Shown here piece after piece: positions 1 through 7,656 of a DNA stretch of 64,000 bases. The DNA is taken from positions 434,001 through 498,000 of the forward strand of contig JAFDYV010000009.1 of the NCBI GenBank assembly GCA_018267275.1, read 5' to 3'. The number at the start of each line of letters is the position of its first letter. Within the stretch, counting starts at the first letter, position 1. A program made the translations under genes and the position numbers. Source of the DNA: Bacteroidota bacterium (GTDB lineage Bacteria > Bacteroidota > Bacteroidia > Cytophagales > Cyclobacteriaceae). A model generated the notes under the pieces. The model was given only the letters and a program-made list of their open reading frames with translations. It searched no databases and was not told the origin of the DNA.

Positions 1-296
1 CCTCTGGCGGAATGAGCAACCATGATGCACTCAAGGTTGCCACCATTCACGGTGCTAGGGCAATCGGACTAAGCAATGATATTGGAAGCATTGAACCAGG
101 CAAGCTTGCAGACTTAATTATCTTGGATAAGAACCCATTAGAGAACTTGCGGAATACGAATTCGGTAAACAAGGTGATGAAGAACGGCAGACTCTACGAT
201 GGAAACACGCTTGATGAGGTGTATCCTACTCTGCGCAAAGCACCTTCATTTGCGAACGAACAGGATGCACCTACAGGAGTACCGGGAATTAAGTAG
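1..296 (+). CDS. Amidohydrolase family protein, C-terminal fragment
   Basis: The reading frame is open from the window edge (first full codon at base 3), so the gene begins upstream and only about 98 C-terminal residues are visible. The segment [19 protein letters not shown] followed by [15 protein letters not shown] is the conserved C-terminal end of metal-dependent amidohydrolases (imidazolonepropionase-like), where the chain leaves the TIM barrel and rejoins the small beta domain. The metal ligands are outside the window, so the substrate cannot be inferred. In Bacteroidota such domains are often fused to TolB-type propellers in secreted proteins; that is possible here but not visible. The gene converges on the SDR gene and a strong hairpin lies between them. 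Confidence 0.8.
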   Translation, partial: SGGMSNHDALKVATIHGARAIGLSNDIGSIEPGKLADLIILDKNPLENLRNTNSVNKVMKNGRLYDGNTLDEVYPTLRKAPSFANEQDAPTGVPGIK

Positions 297-309
297 TGAA
301 TAGTATATA

Positions 310-350
310 AGTCCATAGTCAATAGCACAACAAGCTATCGACTATGGACT
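310..350. terminator. Long hairpin between convergent genes
   Basis: Arms at 310-326 and 334-350 pair at 16 of 17 positions around a 7-base loop (acaacaa). The position between convergent genes suggests a bidirectional transcription stop. There is no strong T-run, so it may instead be a dispersed intergenic repeat of the kind common in Bacteroidota. Confidence 0.5.
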
Positions 351-364
351 ATCTACAATTTGGA

Positions 365-1132
365 CTAAATCGTAAATCCACCATCTGCTGTAAACACACT
401 ACCCGTGCAATAGGCGCTTGCATCACTGGCTAAATAAAGACCGAGCGCTGCAATCTCTTCTGATGTGCCCACTCTTTTTATTGGGAGCATTTTCATCATC
501 ATGCCCATAATTTTGTCATTGCTCCAAAGGGCTTCGCTAAATTTTGTCTTGACCAGCCCTGGGCAAATTGCATTCACACGAATATTGTCATCGCCCCATT
601 CTTTAGCCATTACTTTGGTGAGCGAAATGAGTGACGCTTTACTCATACTGTAAATTCCCAAGCCCGGCTCAGGTCGCAGTCCACCTACTGAGCTGATGTT
701 GATCACAGACCCACCTTTCTTAGCTTTCATCGCGGGATACAAGCCTTTCGCCAATTCAAAAGGACCTTTCACGTTTACGGCCATTATCTTATCGAAAGCA
801 GACTCGTTGGTCTCTACCACCGGACCGAACACGGGATTTACCGCAGCATTGTTCACCAAAACGTCAATACAGCCAAACTGTTGCAAACATTTTTCAGCAA
901 GTAAACGAACATCTTCCATATCGCCCACATTGCACGAAATGGCGGAGGCCTTCCCCCCACTTGCCTGAATTTCTTTCACCACTGTATCAATTGCATCTTG
1001 TTTGCGACTGCTGACCACTACGTGCGCACCCGCGGCCGCATACGCGTGAGCAATCGCGTGGCCTATTCCTTTTGAGGCGCCTGTCACCAGCGCTACCTTT
1101 CCCTCTAAACTAAACATTGAACGGATATCCAT
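365..1132 (-). CDS. SDR family NAD(P)-dependent oxidoreductase
   Basis: A classical short-chain dehydrogenase/reductase of about 255 residues, the usual family length. The Rossmann cofactor motif TGASKGIG lies near residues 17-24, the NNAA motif near 93, the catalytic Ser in NISSVGG, and the YxxxK pair in YSMSK near 160-164. The C-terminus has the SDR ending ...TGSVFTADGGFTI. The start at 1132 (ATG, MDIRSMFSLEGK) is preferred over an in-frame TTG six bases upstream. It is probably a cytosolic oxidoreductase acting on an alcohol or ketone; the substrate cannot be told from sequence. The gene stands alone, divergent from the sensor-kinase pair across an 92-base spacer. Confidence 0.9.
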   Translation of the reverse strand: MDIRSMFSLEGKVALVTGASKGIGHAIAHAYAAAGAHVVVSSRKQDAIDTVVKEIQASGGKASAISCNVGDMEDVRLLAEKCLQQFGCIDVLVNNAAVNPVFGPVVETNESAFDKIMAVNVKGPFELAKGLYPAMKAKKGGSVINISSVGGLRPEPGLGIYSMSKASLISLTKVMAKEWGDDNIRVNAICPGLVKTKFSEALWSNDKIMGMMMKMLPIKRVGTSEEIAALGLYLASDASAYCTGSVFTADGGFTI

Positions 1133-1177
1133 AGACAAAAATGCATTTGTCGAAATTTAACCATTTTGCACAAAAGG

Positions 1178-1208
1178 TTTGATTTGAGAGCTCACCTCTT
1201 TAATTTTA
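1178..1208 (+). promoter_or_regulatory. Candidate Bacteroidota-type promoter for the sensor-kinase operon
   Basis: TTTG at 1178-1181 is followed after 19 bases by TAATTTTA at 1201-1208, which matches the Bacteroidota -7 consensus TAnnTTTG at all but the last base. It lies 16 bases upstream of the kinase ATG, implying a very short leader. This is pattern matching only. Confidence 0.3.
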
Positions 1209-1224
1209 ATCTTCTGGTACCAGT

Positions 1225-3231
1225 ATGAGGTTTTTAACTTTTTTATTCTTGGTTTTATTGTCGTTCCTCGCACCAGCACAAAAGCCTTTGGTGCTGGATC
1301 GGATACCAGACCAAAACTTCTATCAAAGATTAGATTCATTTCTGCTTGTGTTGCCAGATCCATCAGGCAAATTATCGTTTGAAGAAGTAACAAACATGAA
1401 CGACATGTTCATTCCAACCCAAAACATTAATGTTCAATCTGACCAGTTTTGGGTTTCGCTGAAAATTGAAAGCAAGTTGACGCACGATGTGGAACTACTC
1501 ATCTACCAAACGGGCAGTAACATAAAACTTTTTCAAATATCTGATTCCACTCATTTTGTTTCCAAATCGTCAGGAATTCTGGTGCCGGCAAGCTTGCGCG
1601 ATCAGAAAATGATTTTTGGTCACAAACCATTCATTTCAATTTTGTTACAAGCTGGAAAGGTAAACAAGTACTATTGGAGGGTCTCTAACGAAGTTCAACC
1701 TCAAATTTCACCACACACCAGTTTACCTACCTCAATTTCATCTTATGGTTACGTCATCAAGGTAGAGCGCAAAAAGCTATTTGTGTTTGTTTCACTGTGC
1801 GCGGTATTGCTTGGCCTGAGCGTGTACCATCTGATTTTGTATTTGCTCACCCGCGAATCAATCTATCGTTCCGCTTCTATTTTTTCATTTACAGCCACTC
1901 TATTTATCGGGTACTTTAAAGGGTATTTACTTGAATTATTCTTCCCGGAAAATCCATCTATCAACTATTTCGTTGCCTACCCCATTGTCACTTTGTGTTT
2001 CATGACTGCGACTAATTTTTTCATTTACCGTTTTATTGATATCAAAAAATGGATCCCTGAATGGTCGCGATTCTATCAATACACTTTCTATTTTCTCGGT
2101 GGCGTTTGCTTAGCTGCGTCATTTATTCCGGCTGCTGTCAATGTGATTTTGTTATGTTGGGTGGTGCTGATGTTCATCATGCAAGCCTACAGCTTTCTTC
2201 TATTTTTCAAAAAGCACCCGTTACGTTATTACTTCATTGTTGCCTTTTCGGCTTTTTCTGGAGGTGTAACGGCCAATGTGGTGTTTATTTGGTTGGGCTT
2301 TGAGCAGGGCGTGTGGGATCCGGGTGATCTTGGAATTTTGGGGATGCAGTTTTTCTTAGCATTGGGTTTGGCAAAAAAAATAAAGATCAACAATGACGAC
2401 CGCGAACTCGCCCACCAAGCGCTGGTAAACCAGCTTCAAGAAAATCAGTTGCTGCAAGAAAATGCCAAGCGCGAGCTGGAGGCGAAGGTAGCCGATCGAA
2501 CCAAAGAAATACAAGCACAAAACGAAAAGCTAACGAGACTGAATCTATTGAAAGACAAGTTATTCTCCATCATCTCGCATGATATCAAGAGTCCTTTGAA
2601 TCAACTTTCGGGAACATTGTATATGATGGAGCGCGACCTCATATCGAAAGAAGAGATCAAAGACATCGTACCAAAAATTAGGAAAAACCTACAAGGAAAT
2701 ACATCATTTATTTCTGAGCTGCTAACCTGGGCACGGAGCCAAATGAACGAATTCAAACCGCACAAGACCACTTTGTATGTTCGCAAAATAACTGAGGCGG
2801 TGTTTGAACTTTTGGCGCCCAATGCTCATGCGAAGTCCATTCTCTTGATCAACCAAGTAGATGAAAAATGTTGTGCCGCGGCAGACCTGGAGATGGTCAA
2901 ATCTATTATCAAGAATCTGGTAGCGAATAGCATCAAGTTTACATTTGAACACGGTCGGGTAGAAGTCTTTTCAGAATCTGATCAAAACACCGTTACAATT
3001 TACGTGCGCGACAATGGTGTGGGTATTACGGGTGAGCATTTAGAGAAACTTTTTTATGAAGTGCATACGACCAGCGGCACGCTCAACGAAAAAGGCACAG
3101 GCCTTGGCCTATTCATTTGCAAAGATTTTGTGGAAAAAAATGGCGGAAAAATATGGGTGCACCAATCAAACTCCAATGGCACTACCCTGGCCTTTACCTT
3201 GCCAAAAGAAAGTATAACCACCAATCAATAG
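1225..3231 (+). CDS. 7TMR-DISM sensor histidine kinase (first of two paralogues)
   Basis: 668 residues. A signal peptide (about 1-19, ending APAQ) is followed by a periplasmic 7TMR-DISM extracellular domain (about 30-165), a seven-helix 7TM-DISM membrane region (about 185-390), a coiled coil (about 395-440), then HisKA and HATPase_c domains. The phospho-acceptor is H452 in SIISHDIKSP. The ATP-binding motifs are the N box (IKNLVANSIKF), G1 (VRDNGVGI) and G2 (GTGLGLFICK). Related proteins sense extracellular ligands, often carbohydrate-like, and autophosphorylate; the ligand here is unknown. No receiver domain is fused and no response regulator is adjacent. The next gene is a clear paralogue with the same architecture. 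Confidence 0.93.
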   Translation: MRFLTFLFLVLLSFLAPAQKPLVLDRIPDQNFYQRLDSFLLVLPDPSGKLSFEEVTNMNDMFIPTQNINVQSDQFWVSLKIESKLTHDVELLIYQTGSNIKLFQISDSTHFVSKSSGILVPASLRDQKMIFGHKPFISILLQAGKVNKYYWRVSNEVQPQISPHTSLPTSISSYGYVIKVERKKLFVFVSLCAVLLGLSVYHLILYLLTRESIYRSASIFSFTATLFIGYFKGYLLELFFPENPSINYFVAYPIVTLCFMTATNFFIYRFIDIKKWIPEWSRFYQYTFYFLGGVCLAASFIPAAVNVILLCWVVLMFIMQAYSFLLFFKKHPLRYYFIVAFSAFSGGVTANVVFIWLGFEQGVWDPGDLGILGMQFFLALGLAKKIKINNDDRELAHQALVNQLQENQLLQENAKRELEAKVADRTKEIQAQNEKLTRLNLLKDKLFSIISHDIKSPLNQLSGTLYMMERDLISKEEIKDIVPKIRKNLQGNTSFISELLTWARSQMNEFKPHKTTLYVRKITEAVFELLAPNAHAKSILLINQVDEKCCAAADLEMVKSIIKNLVANSIKFTFEHGRVEVFSESDQNTVTIYVRDNGVGITGEHLEKLFYEVHTTSGTLNEKGTGLGLFICKDFVEKNGGKIWVHQSNSNGTTLAFTLPKESITTNQ

Positions 3232-3286
3232 TTTTTTTTCCATCGGATTTATCGCCAAATTGGATCGAATTTGTGGCTTAGTGCCG

Positions 3287-5305
3287 ATGCGTTATTTACC
3301 TAAATCTTTTCTTGCAATATTTCTTTTTCAGTTAGCGTGGTTTAACGTTAACGGCCAAGGGCCCGCTACTACTTTAACAGAACCGGGCCAAACCTACCAG
3401 CTGGACGAGCATGCCACCATTTTAATCGACTCAGTTGGATATCTTACTTTCGAACAGATACTAGATCCGGATCAACAGAAAAGGTTTTTACCGAGCGGCA
3501 AGAAAAGTCTCACCTTCGGGTATTTGAACAAACCCATTTGGATCAAACTCACAATCGCAAATTCCGCTAAGTCAGCTACTTGGTATTTGGAAATTCCCGC
3601 TCCTTACCTGGAATATGTTGATTTTTACCAGCGCAAAGAGGGACGTTGGACCAAAAGCTCGGGCGGCTATTACCTTCCACATTCCGAGAAAGAGATATCG
3701 CACACCGGGTTTTCGTTTGAGCTAAATTTTGGTGAACAGGTACCTATTGATGTATACGTGCGCGTAGCCGGCAACAGCCCCAAGAACATCCCGTTGTTTG
3801 TGGTGGAAAAGGAAAAATTTATAGAGAAATCACGGTTCGAAGATTTGGGCTATGGCGTATTCTTTGGTGTGCTGCTGGTGATGATCCTTTTTAATTTGGT
3901 TATCTATTTAACCTTACGCGACATCAACTACCTCATATACGTTTTCATCATTTGCTGCACGTTCTCAATCTTTGCGTCTGCTTCTGGCTATGGCGGCAAA
4001 TTTTTATGGCCTAATTACCCCTATACAAATTTCTTTGCAGGCCGGCTTTCATTGGGGCTGATGGTGATTTTAATCTCGATTTTCTCAAGGCGATTTTTGG
4101 AGACAAAGCGATACTCCAAACTCATGCATAACATTCTCACCGCGCTCGTTCCGCTAGCGATCATTGCCATCGTGCTGGTTGCCACCGAGACAATGTCATC
4201 TGCCGGTAATAACTTGATGTCAGTAGCTACGCCCATCTTCCTGATCAGCGGAATTGTTTGCTGGGCAAAGGGAAACAAAAATGCACAGTTTTTTGTAGCC
4301 GCATGGGCCATGTATTTGATCGGTGGCTTGTCTCTTACCCTGCGAAACAGTGGTGTGTTGCCGTTTAATTTTTGGACCACACATTTGGCCGAAGTAGGCG
4401 CTGCCTGCGAAACCTTTTTGATTGCACTGGCATTGAGCGCACGCTATACGCGACTAAAAAAAGAAAATGAAGAAGCCCAATTGGAGTTGATTGCGCAGCT
4501 ACAGAAGAATCACCACCTGCAACAGCAAACCACCACCCAGCTCGAAGAGAAGGTGAATGAACGTACGCGTGAGATTCAACAGCAAAATGAAAAACTCACA
4601 AAACTGAATTTACTCAAAGACAAGTTGTTTTCCATCATCTCGCACGATATCAAGAGCCCACTATCACAACTTTCGGGCACATTATACTTAGTTGAACGAG
4701 ACATGATCTCAAAAGACGAGATCAAAGACTTGATGCCACAAATCAGACGCAACCTGGTAAACAACGAAAATTTCTTGGCCGAGCTATTGGCTTGGACTCG
4801 CAATCAATTGGAAGGCGGAAAAATCAATCGCGGTTATTTTAACTTGAAAGCAGCTGCTGACGAAATCGTCACACTGATACAGCCGCAAGCAGAAGCAAAG
4901 AAAATCAAATTGACCAACCACTTGCGCGATACCGTTAATGTTTATGGTGATGTGGAAATGGTCAAAACGGTAATTCGGAACTTGTTAGTAAATGCAGTGA
5001 AATTCACCAGCGATGGCGGTACCATTGATATTTCGGTCCGGGTAAAAAATGAGTTCACCACCTTTTTTGTCGCTGACTCTGGTGTAGGCATTGACCCAGA
5101 AAAACAAAAGACCCTTTTCACCATGTCAGTTGAAAGCACCCGCGGCACAGCTAATGAAAAGGGCACGGGCCTGGGGCTACTTATCTGCAAAGATTTTGTT
5201 TCGAACAACGGTGGCGAAATTTGGGTAGAAAGTGAACCCGAAAAAGGGAGCAGATTTGCCTTTACAATCCCCAACCACCCTTCACAAAACTTCCGATTGG
5301 AATAA
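3287..5305 (+). CDS. 7TMR-DISM sensor histidine kinase (second paralogue)
   Basis: About 672 residues from the ATG at 3287, which directly precedes a good signal peptide (MRYLPKSFLAIFLFQLAW...). An in-frame TTG at 3260 would put nine non-hydrophobic residues in front and is rejected. The architecture repeats the upstream gene: periplasmic DISM domain, seven membrane helices, coiled coil, HisKA with H453 (SIISHDIKSP), HATPase_c with N box (IRNLLVNAVKF), G1 (VADSGVGI) and G2 (GTGLGLLICK). Identity to the neighbour is highest from the coiled coil onward (KLNLLKDKLFSIISHDIKSP is almost shared) and lower in the sensor, as expected of a tandem duplication whose inputs diverged. The 55-base gap and same strand suggest one operon. 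Confidence 0.93.
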   Translation: MRYLPKSFLAIFLFQLAWFNVNGQGPATTLTEPGQTYQLDEHATILIDSVGYLTFEQILDPDQQKRFLPSGKKSLTFGYLNKPIWIKLTIANSAKSATWYLEIPAPYLEYVDFYQRKEGRWTKSSGGYYLPHSEKEISHTGFSFELNFGEQVPIDVYVRVAGNSPKNIPLFVVEKEKFIEKSRFEDLGYGVFFGVLLVMILFNLVIYLTLRDINYLIYVFIICCTFSIFASASGYGGKFLWPNYPYTNFFAGRLSLGLMVILISIFSRRFLETKRYSKLMHNILTALVPLAIIAIVLVATETMSSAGNNLMSVATPIFLISGIVCWAKGNKNAQFFVAAWAMYLIGGLSLTLRNSGVLPFNFWTTHLAEVGAACETFLIALALSARYTRLKKENEEAQLELIAQLQKNHHLQQQTTTQLEEKVNERTREIQQQNEKLTKLNLLKDKLFSIISHDIKSPLSQLSGTLYLVERDMISKDEIKDLMPQIRRNLVNNENFLAELLAWTRNQLEGGKINRGYFNLKAAADEIVTLIQPQAEAKKIKLTNHLRDTVNVYGDVEMVKTVIRNLLVNAVKFTSDGGTIDISVRVKNEFTTFFVADSGVGIDPEKQKTLFTMSVESTRGTANEKGTGLGLLICKDFVSNNGGEIWVESEPEKGSRFAFTIPNHPSQNFRLE

Positions 5306-5309
5306 TCGC

Positions 5310-6143
5310 ATGAACAAGATTTTGGTCCGTTCGATTGGGGCCTACCTCAATACGCTTGCACTGGTGGCACCAGGGTACGCAGCACGCAAAGGCTTTGAAC
5401 TTTTTTGTTGGCCGCGCAGAATCAAAATGAAAGCACACCAGCTCGATTTTTTAAACGGTGCTGAAGAAAAGTTTTCTTTTGAATACGCCAGCAAAAAAGT
5501 GCAGGGGTATCGCTGGGGCCAAGGTCCACAAAAAGTTTTGCTTTTGCATGGATGGCAAAGCCATTCGTATTGGTGGCGTTATGTAATCAACGCCATTCCA
5601 AAAAATGAATTTACTGTCATTTCGCTTGATGCGCCCGGACACGGCTTGTCGGAAGGCGATTTTCTGAATTTGGTTCACTACAGCGGGCTGATTGAGGCGT
5701 TTATTGCGCAAAGTGGATCTTTTCATGCTGTACTCAGCCACTCGTTCGGAAGTTTTGCCAGTGTTTACACGTTGCACCGACTGCCCACCACCCCAATCAG
5801 CAAGTTAGTAGTGATGGCCGCGCCAGGTGACGTAGAGTTTTTCTTTCAATACTACCACAAATTACTCGGCTTGAGTCAACGCACTATCCAACTGATTACA
5901 GATCGTTTTATCAACACGGTGGGATATGCCCCACCCTATTTCAAAATCAAAGACTTTGCTGCTAGCCTCACCTTGCCGGGATTAATCATTCACGATAAAG
6001 AAGATGCCGAGGCTCCCTATGACAATGCGGTGGCCATCCACCACGCATGGAAAAACTCCACCCTACTCACCACCACAGGACTTGGCCACAATTTAAAGTC
6101 TAAAGAATTGGTTACCCAAGTAGTGGAATACTTAACAAAGTAG
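5310..6143 (+). CDS. Alpha/beta hydrolase
   Basis: About 277 residues from the ATG at 5310, four bases after the preceding kinase stop; an in-frame GTG at 5232 lies inside the kinase gene and is not needed. Alpha/beta-fold landmarks are the oxyanion-hole region LLLHGWQSHSYWW, LDAPGHG, a nucleophile elbow SHSFGSF (Ser in place of the usual first Gly), an acidic residue in IIHDKEDAEAP and the catalytic His in GLGHN. The substrate is unknown. Tight spacing suggests co-transcription with the two sensor kinases, though a functional link is only inferred. Confidence 0.85.
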   Translation: MNKILVRSIGAYLNTLALVAPGYAARKGFELFCWPRRIKMKAHQLDFLNGAEEKFSFEYASKKVQGYRWGQGPQKVLLLHGWQSHSYWWRYVINAIPKNEFTVISLDAPGHGLSEGDFLNLVHYSGLIEAFIAQSGSFHAVLSHSFGSFASVYTLHRLPTTPISKLVVMAAPGDVEFFFQYYHKLLGLSQRTIQLITDRFINTVGYAPPYFKIKDFAASLTLPGLIIHDKEDAEAPYDNAVAIHHAWKNSTLLTTTGLGHNLKSKELVTQVVEYLTK

Positions 6144-6166
6144 CCACCTCCAAATTGAAATAAAAA

Positions 6167-6190
6167 AAGGCCTCTGGTGATGAAGGCCTT
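6167..6190 (-). terminator. Rho-independent terminator of the sigma-factor operon
   Basis: A 7-bp stem (AAGGCCT/AGGCCTT) around a 10-base loop. Read leftward it is followed by a run of seven T, so it fits best as the terminator of the minus-strand sigma/anti-sigma unit. It may also stop readthrough from the convergent hydrolase. Confidence 0.7.
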
Positions 6191-6208
6191 CTCGTGCAGT
6201 GATGACTT

Positions 6209-6445
6209 TCACTGCTTAACTTTTTGTTGCATGCTTCGCGAGTAACTCAAGATATTAAGCACCGAAGATGACGAAGGGTGTAACTGCACTTCATTAAGTG
6301 CTTCTTTGCTGGCTTTTAGCTGAGCATACTGCGCTTGCAATTCACCATCGCAGAGCAGAGCCTTATTAATCTCCCTCGTTTCTTCCTCCGAGGTCTCGTG
6401 GTAAAGCAAGCGGATCAGGTCGTTTTGGGTAAAAGTCTTTATCAT
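6209..6445 (-). CDS. Small protein, probable anti-sigma-type regulator of the adjacent ECF sigma factor
   Basis: About 78 residues from the ATG at 6445 (MIKTFTQNDLIRLLYHETSE); a TTG two codons upstream is a weaker choice. It overlaps the 3' end of the sigma-factor gene by about 80 bases in a different frame. The opening FTQNDLIRLLYHETSEEE resembles the N-terminal segment of short anti-sigma-like proteins encoded directly after ECF sigma factors in Cytophagales. There is no membrane segment and no HxxxCxxC zinc-binding anti-sigma motif, so a classical ZAS anti-sigma is not supported. The role is inferred mainly from position. Confidence 0.6.
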   Translation of the reverse strand: MIKTFTQNDLIRLLYHETSEEETREINKALLCDGELQAQYAQLKASKEALNEVQLHPSSSSVLNILSYSRSMQQKVKQ

Positions 6446-7019
6446 AGGCAATATTATTTTTGGTCATTTTCTTTCTCAAGTTAATAAGCGCGTAACGCAT
6501 CCGGCCCAAAGCCGTGTTGATACTTACGCCAGTGCGGTCGGCAATTTCCTGAAAGCTCATTTGCAGATAGTGCCTCATGATCAATACCTGCTTTTGCTCT
6601 TCCGGCAGTTCTTTTATCAAGTCACGCATGCGCGAACGCGTCTCGCGCATCGTTTGCTTTGTCTCGTGCGACTCTTCCGCGAACTGCATCGAATCAAACA
6701 CGCGGCTTCCGTCTTCTAATGTAATTTCAGGATAGCGCTTGCTACGCCTGAAATGATCAATGGCTAAATTGTGCGCAATTCGGCAAATCCACGGCAGGAA
6801 TTTTCCTTCTTCGTTATAACGGCCGCTTTTAATGGTATTAATCGCCTTGATAAAGGTGTCTTGCAACAGGTCTTCTGCCTCGTAGCGATCACGAACTATT
6901 AAATAAATGGCCGTATAAATACGGGACTTGTGTCTGTGAAGTAGCATCTCGAACGCCTCTTCGTTACCGGTTTGATAGAGCGAAACCAACTGGCTGTCGC
7001 TGAATCTGCTGTCAATCAT
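6366..7019 (-). CDS. RNA polymerase sigma factor, ECF (sigma-70) family
   Basis: 217 residues. Region 2 is visible as HRHKSRIYTAIYLIVRDRYEAEDLLQDTFIKA (about 30-60; split here only by reading), and region 4 as EEQKQVLIMRHYLQMSF followed by QEIADRTGVSINTALGRMRYA (about 140-185), a helix-turn-helix that reads the -35 element. It would direct RNA polymerase to a dedicated promoter set. The C-terminal tail (about 30 residues after region 4) is encoded by DNA that overlaps the downstream small gene in another frame, which may couple their translation. Confidence 0.93.
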   Translation of the reverse strand: MIDSRFSDSQLVSLYQTGNEEAFEMLLHRHKSRIYTAIYLIVRDRYEAEDLLQDTFIKAINTIKSGRYNEEGKFLPWICRIAHNLAIDHFRRSKRYPEITLEDGSRVFDSMQFAEESHETKQTMRETRSRMRDLIKELPEEQKQVLIMRHYLQMSFQEIADRTGVSINTALGRMRYALINLRKKMTKNNIAYDKDFYPKRPDPLALPRDLGGRNEGD

Positions 7020-7206
7020 CTGTCTTGCGTTTAGGTAACGTAGAAGTATCGCTCGATAGTGTGTGGGTTAAATTTTCTTTTTTTGATTCGTTTGAGATGA
7101 GAAAAGTAGAATTAATTTCAGATAATCCAAAAATAATTAAAAAAAATCTTGCCTGTTGTATAATTTCTTTCGCTAATTGAGCCGTTTTTCACAATAAATC
7201 ACAGAC

Positions 7207-7587
7207 ATGGCCGTTGCGAAGAAGAAAATCATCAAAAGTTTAGAAACCCTACCCGAGGATCTTAAGGATTTGGTGCATGAACAATACCCAAATGGGTACG
7301 AAGCAAGCGTCACGCGTATCACAAACGCAAAAAAAGAACCCATTTTCGTATTCCCAATCGAAACGGAAGATGCAGTGGTATTGGTAAAGGTGCCTGTAAC
7401 CAAAAACAGCGATGGCGGCTACGACATGGAATCGAGCGAACGCGAAGAGTTCGATCCGGCTGACGATGTGCGTGGTGGTGATGATGATGACTTTGACAAT
7501 AGTGGCGACAGCGATGGCGATGGGTTTGACGATGAAGGTGGAAGCGGGGGCAAAGAAGCAAGTTATGACCCCGATTTTGACAATTAG
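7207..7587 (+). CDS. Hypothetical protein with aspartate-rich C-terminus
   Basis: 126 residues. A basic N-terminus (MAVAKKKIIKSLETLPEDL) and a predicted small globular segment to about residue 75 are followed by a strongly acidic, Asp/Gly/Ser-rich tail (GDDDDFDNSGDSDGDGFDD). No signal peptide or membrane helix. The Asp/Gly repeats superficially resemble calcium-binding loops, but no complete EF-hand or RTX motif is present. The gene is free-standing, with its own terminator and a 187-base upstream spacer shared with the divergent sigma gene. Function unknown. Confidence 0.7.
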   Translation: MAVAKKKIIKSLETLPEDLKDLVHEQYPNGYEASVTRITNAKKEPIFVFPIETEDAVVLVKVPVTKNSDGGYDMESSEREEFDPADDVRGGDDDDFDNSGDSDGDGFDDEGGSGGKEASYDPDFDN

Positions 7588-7614
7588 CCATTAAAATAAA
7601 ATTCAAAAGGAGCG

Positions 7615-7648
7615 AACACCATCATAACCGATGGTGTTTTTTATTTTT
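7615..7648 (+). terminator. Rho-independent terminator after the acidic-protein gene
   Basis: A 9-bp stem (AACACCATC/GATGGTGTT) around a 6-base loop, followed by TTTTATTTTT. It separates the acidic-protein gene from uvrA, whose ATG follows within 20 bases of the stem. Confidence 0.8.
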
Positions 7649-7656
7649 ACACAATT

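Noticed and set aside
1157..1393. 78-codon minus-strand frame across the kinase start
   Set aside because: Overlaps the promoter region and signal peptide of the first kinase; codon pattern shows no conservation marks.
7560..7590. EF-hand calcium sites in the acidic tail
   Set aside because: Asp/Gly spacing does not complete a 12-residue EF-hand loop.
7319..7606. Minus-strand frame with a long histidine run opposite the acidic-protein gene
   Set aside because: The His run is the antisense of Asp codons (GAT/GTG context); it is a shadow of the plus-strand gene, not a metal-binding protein.
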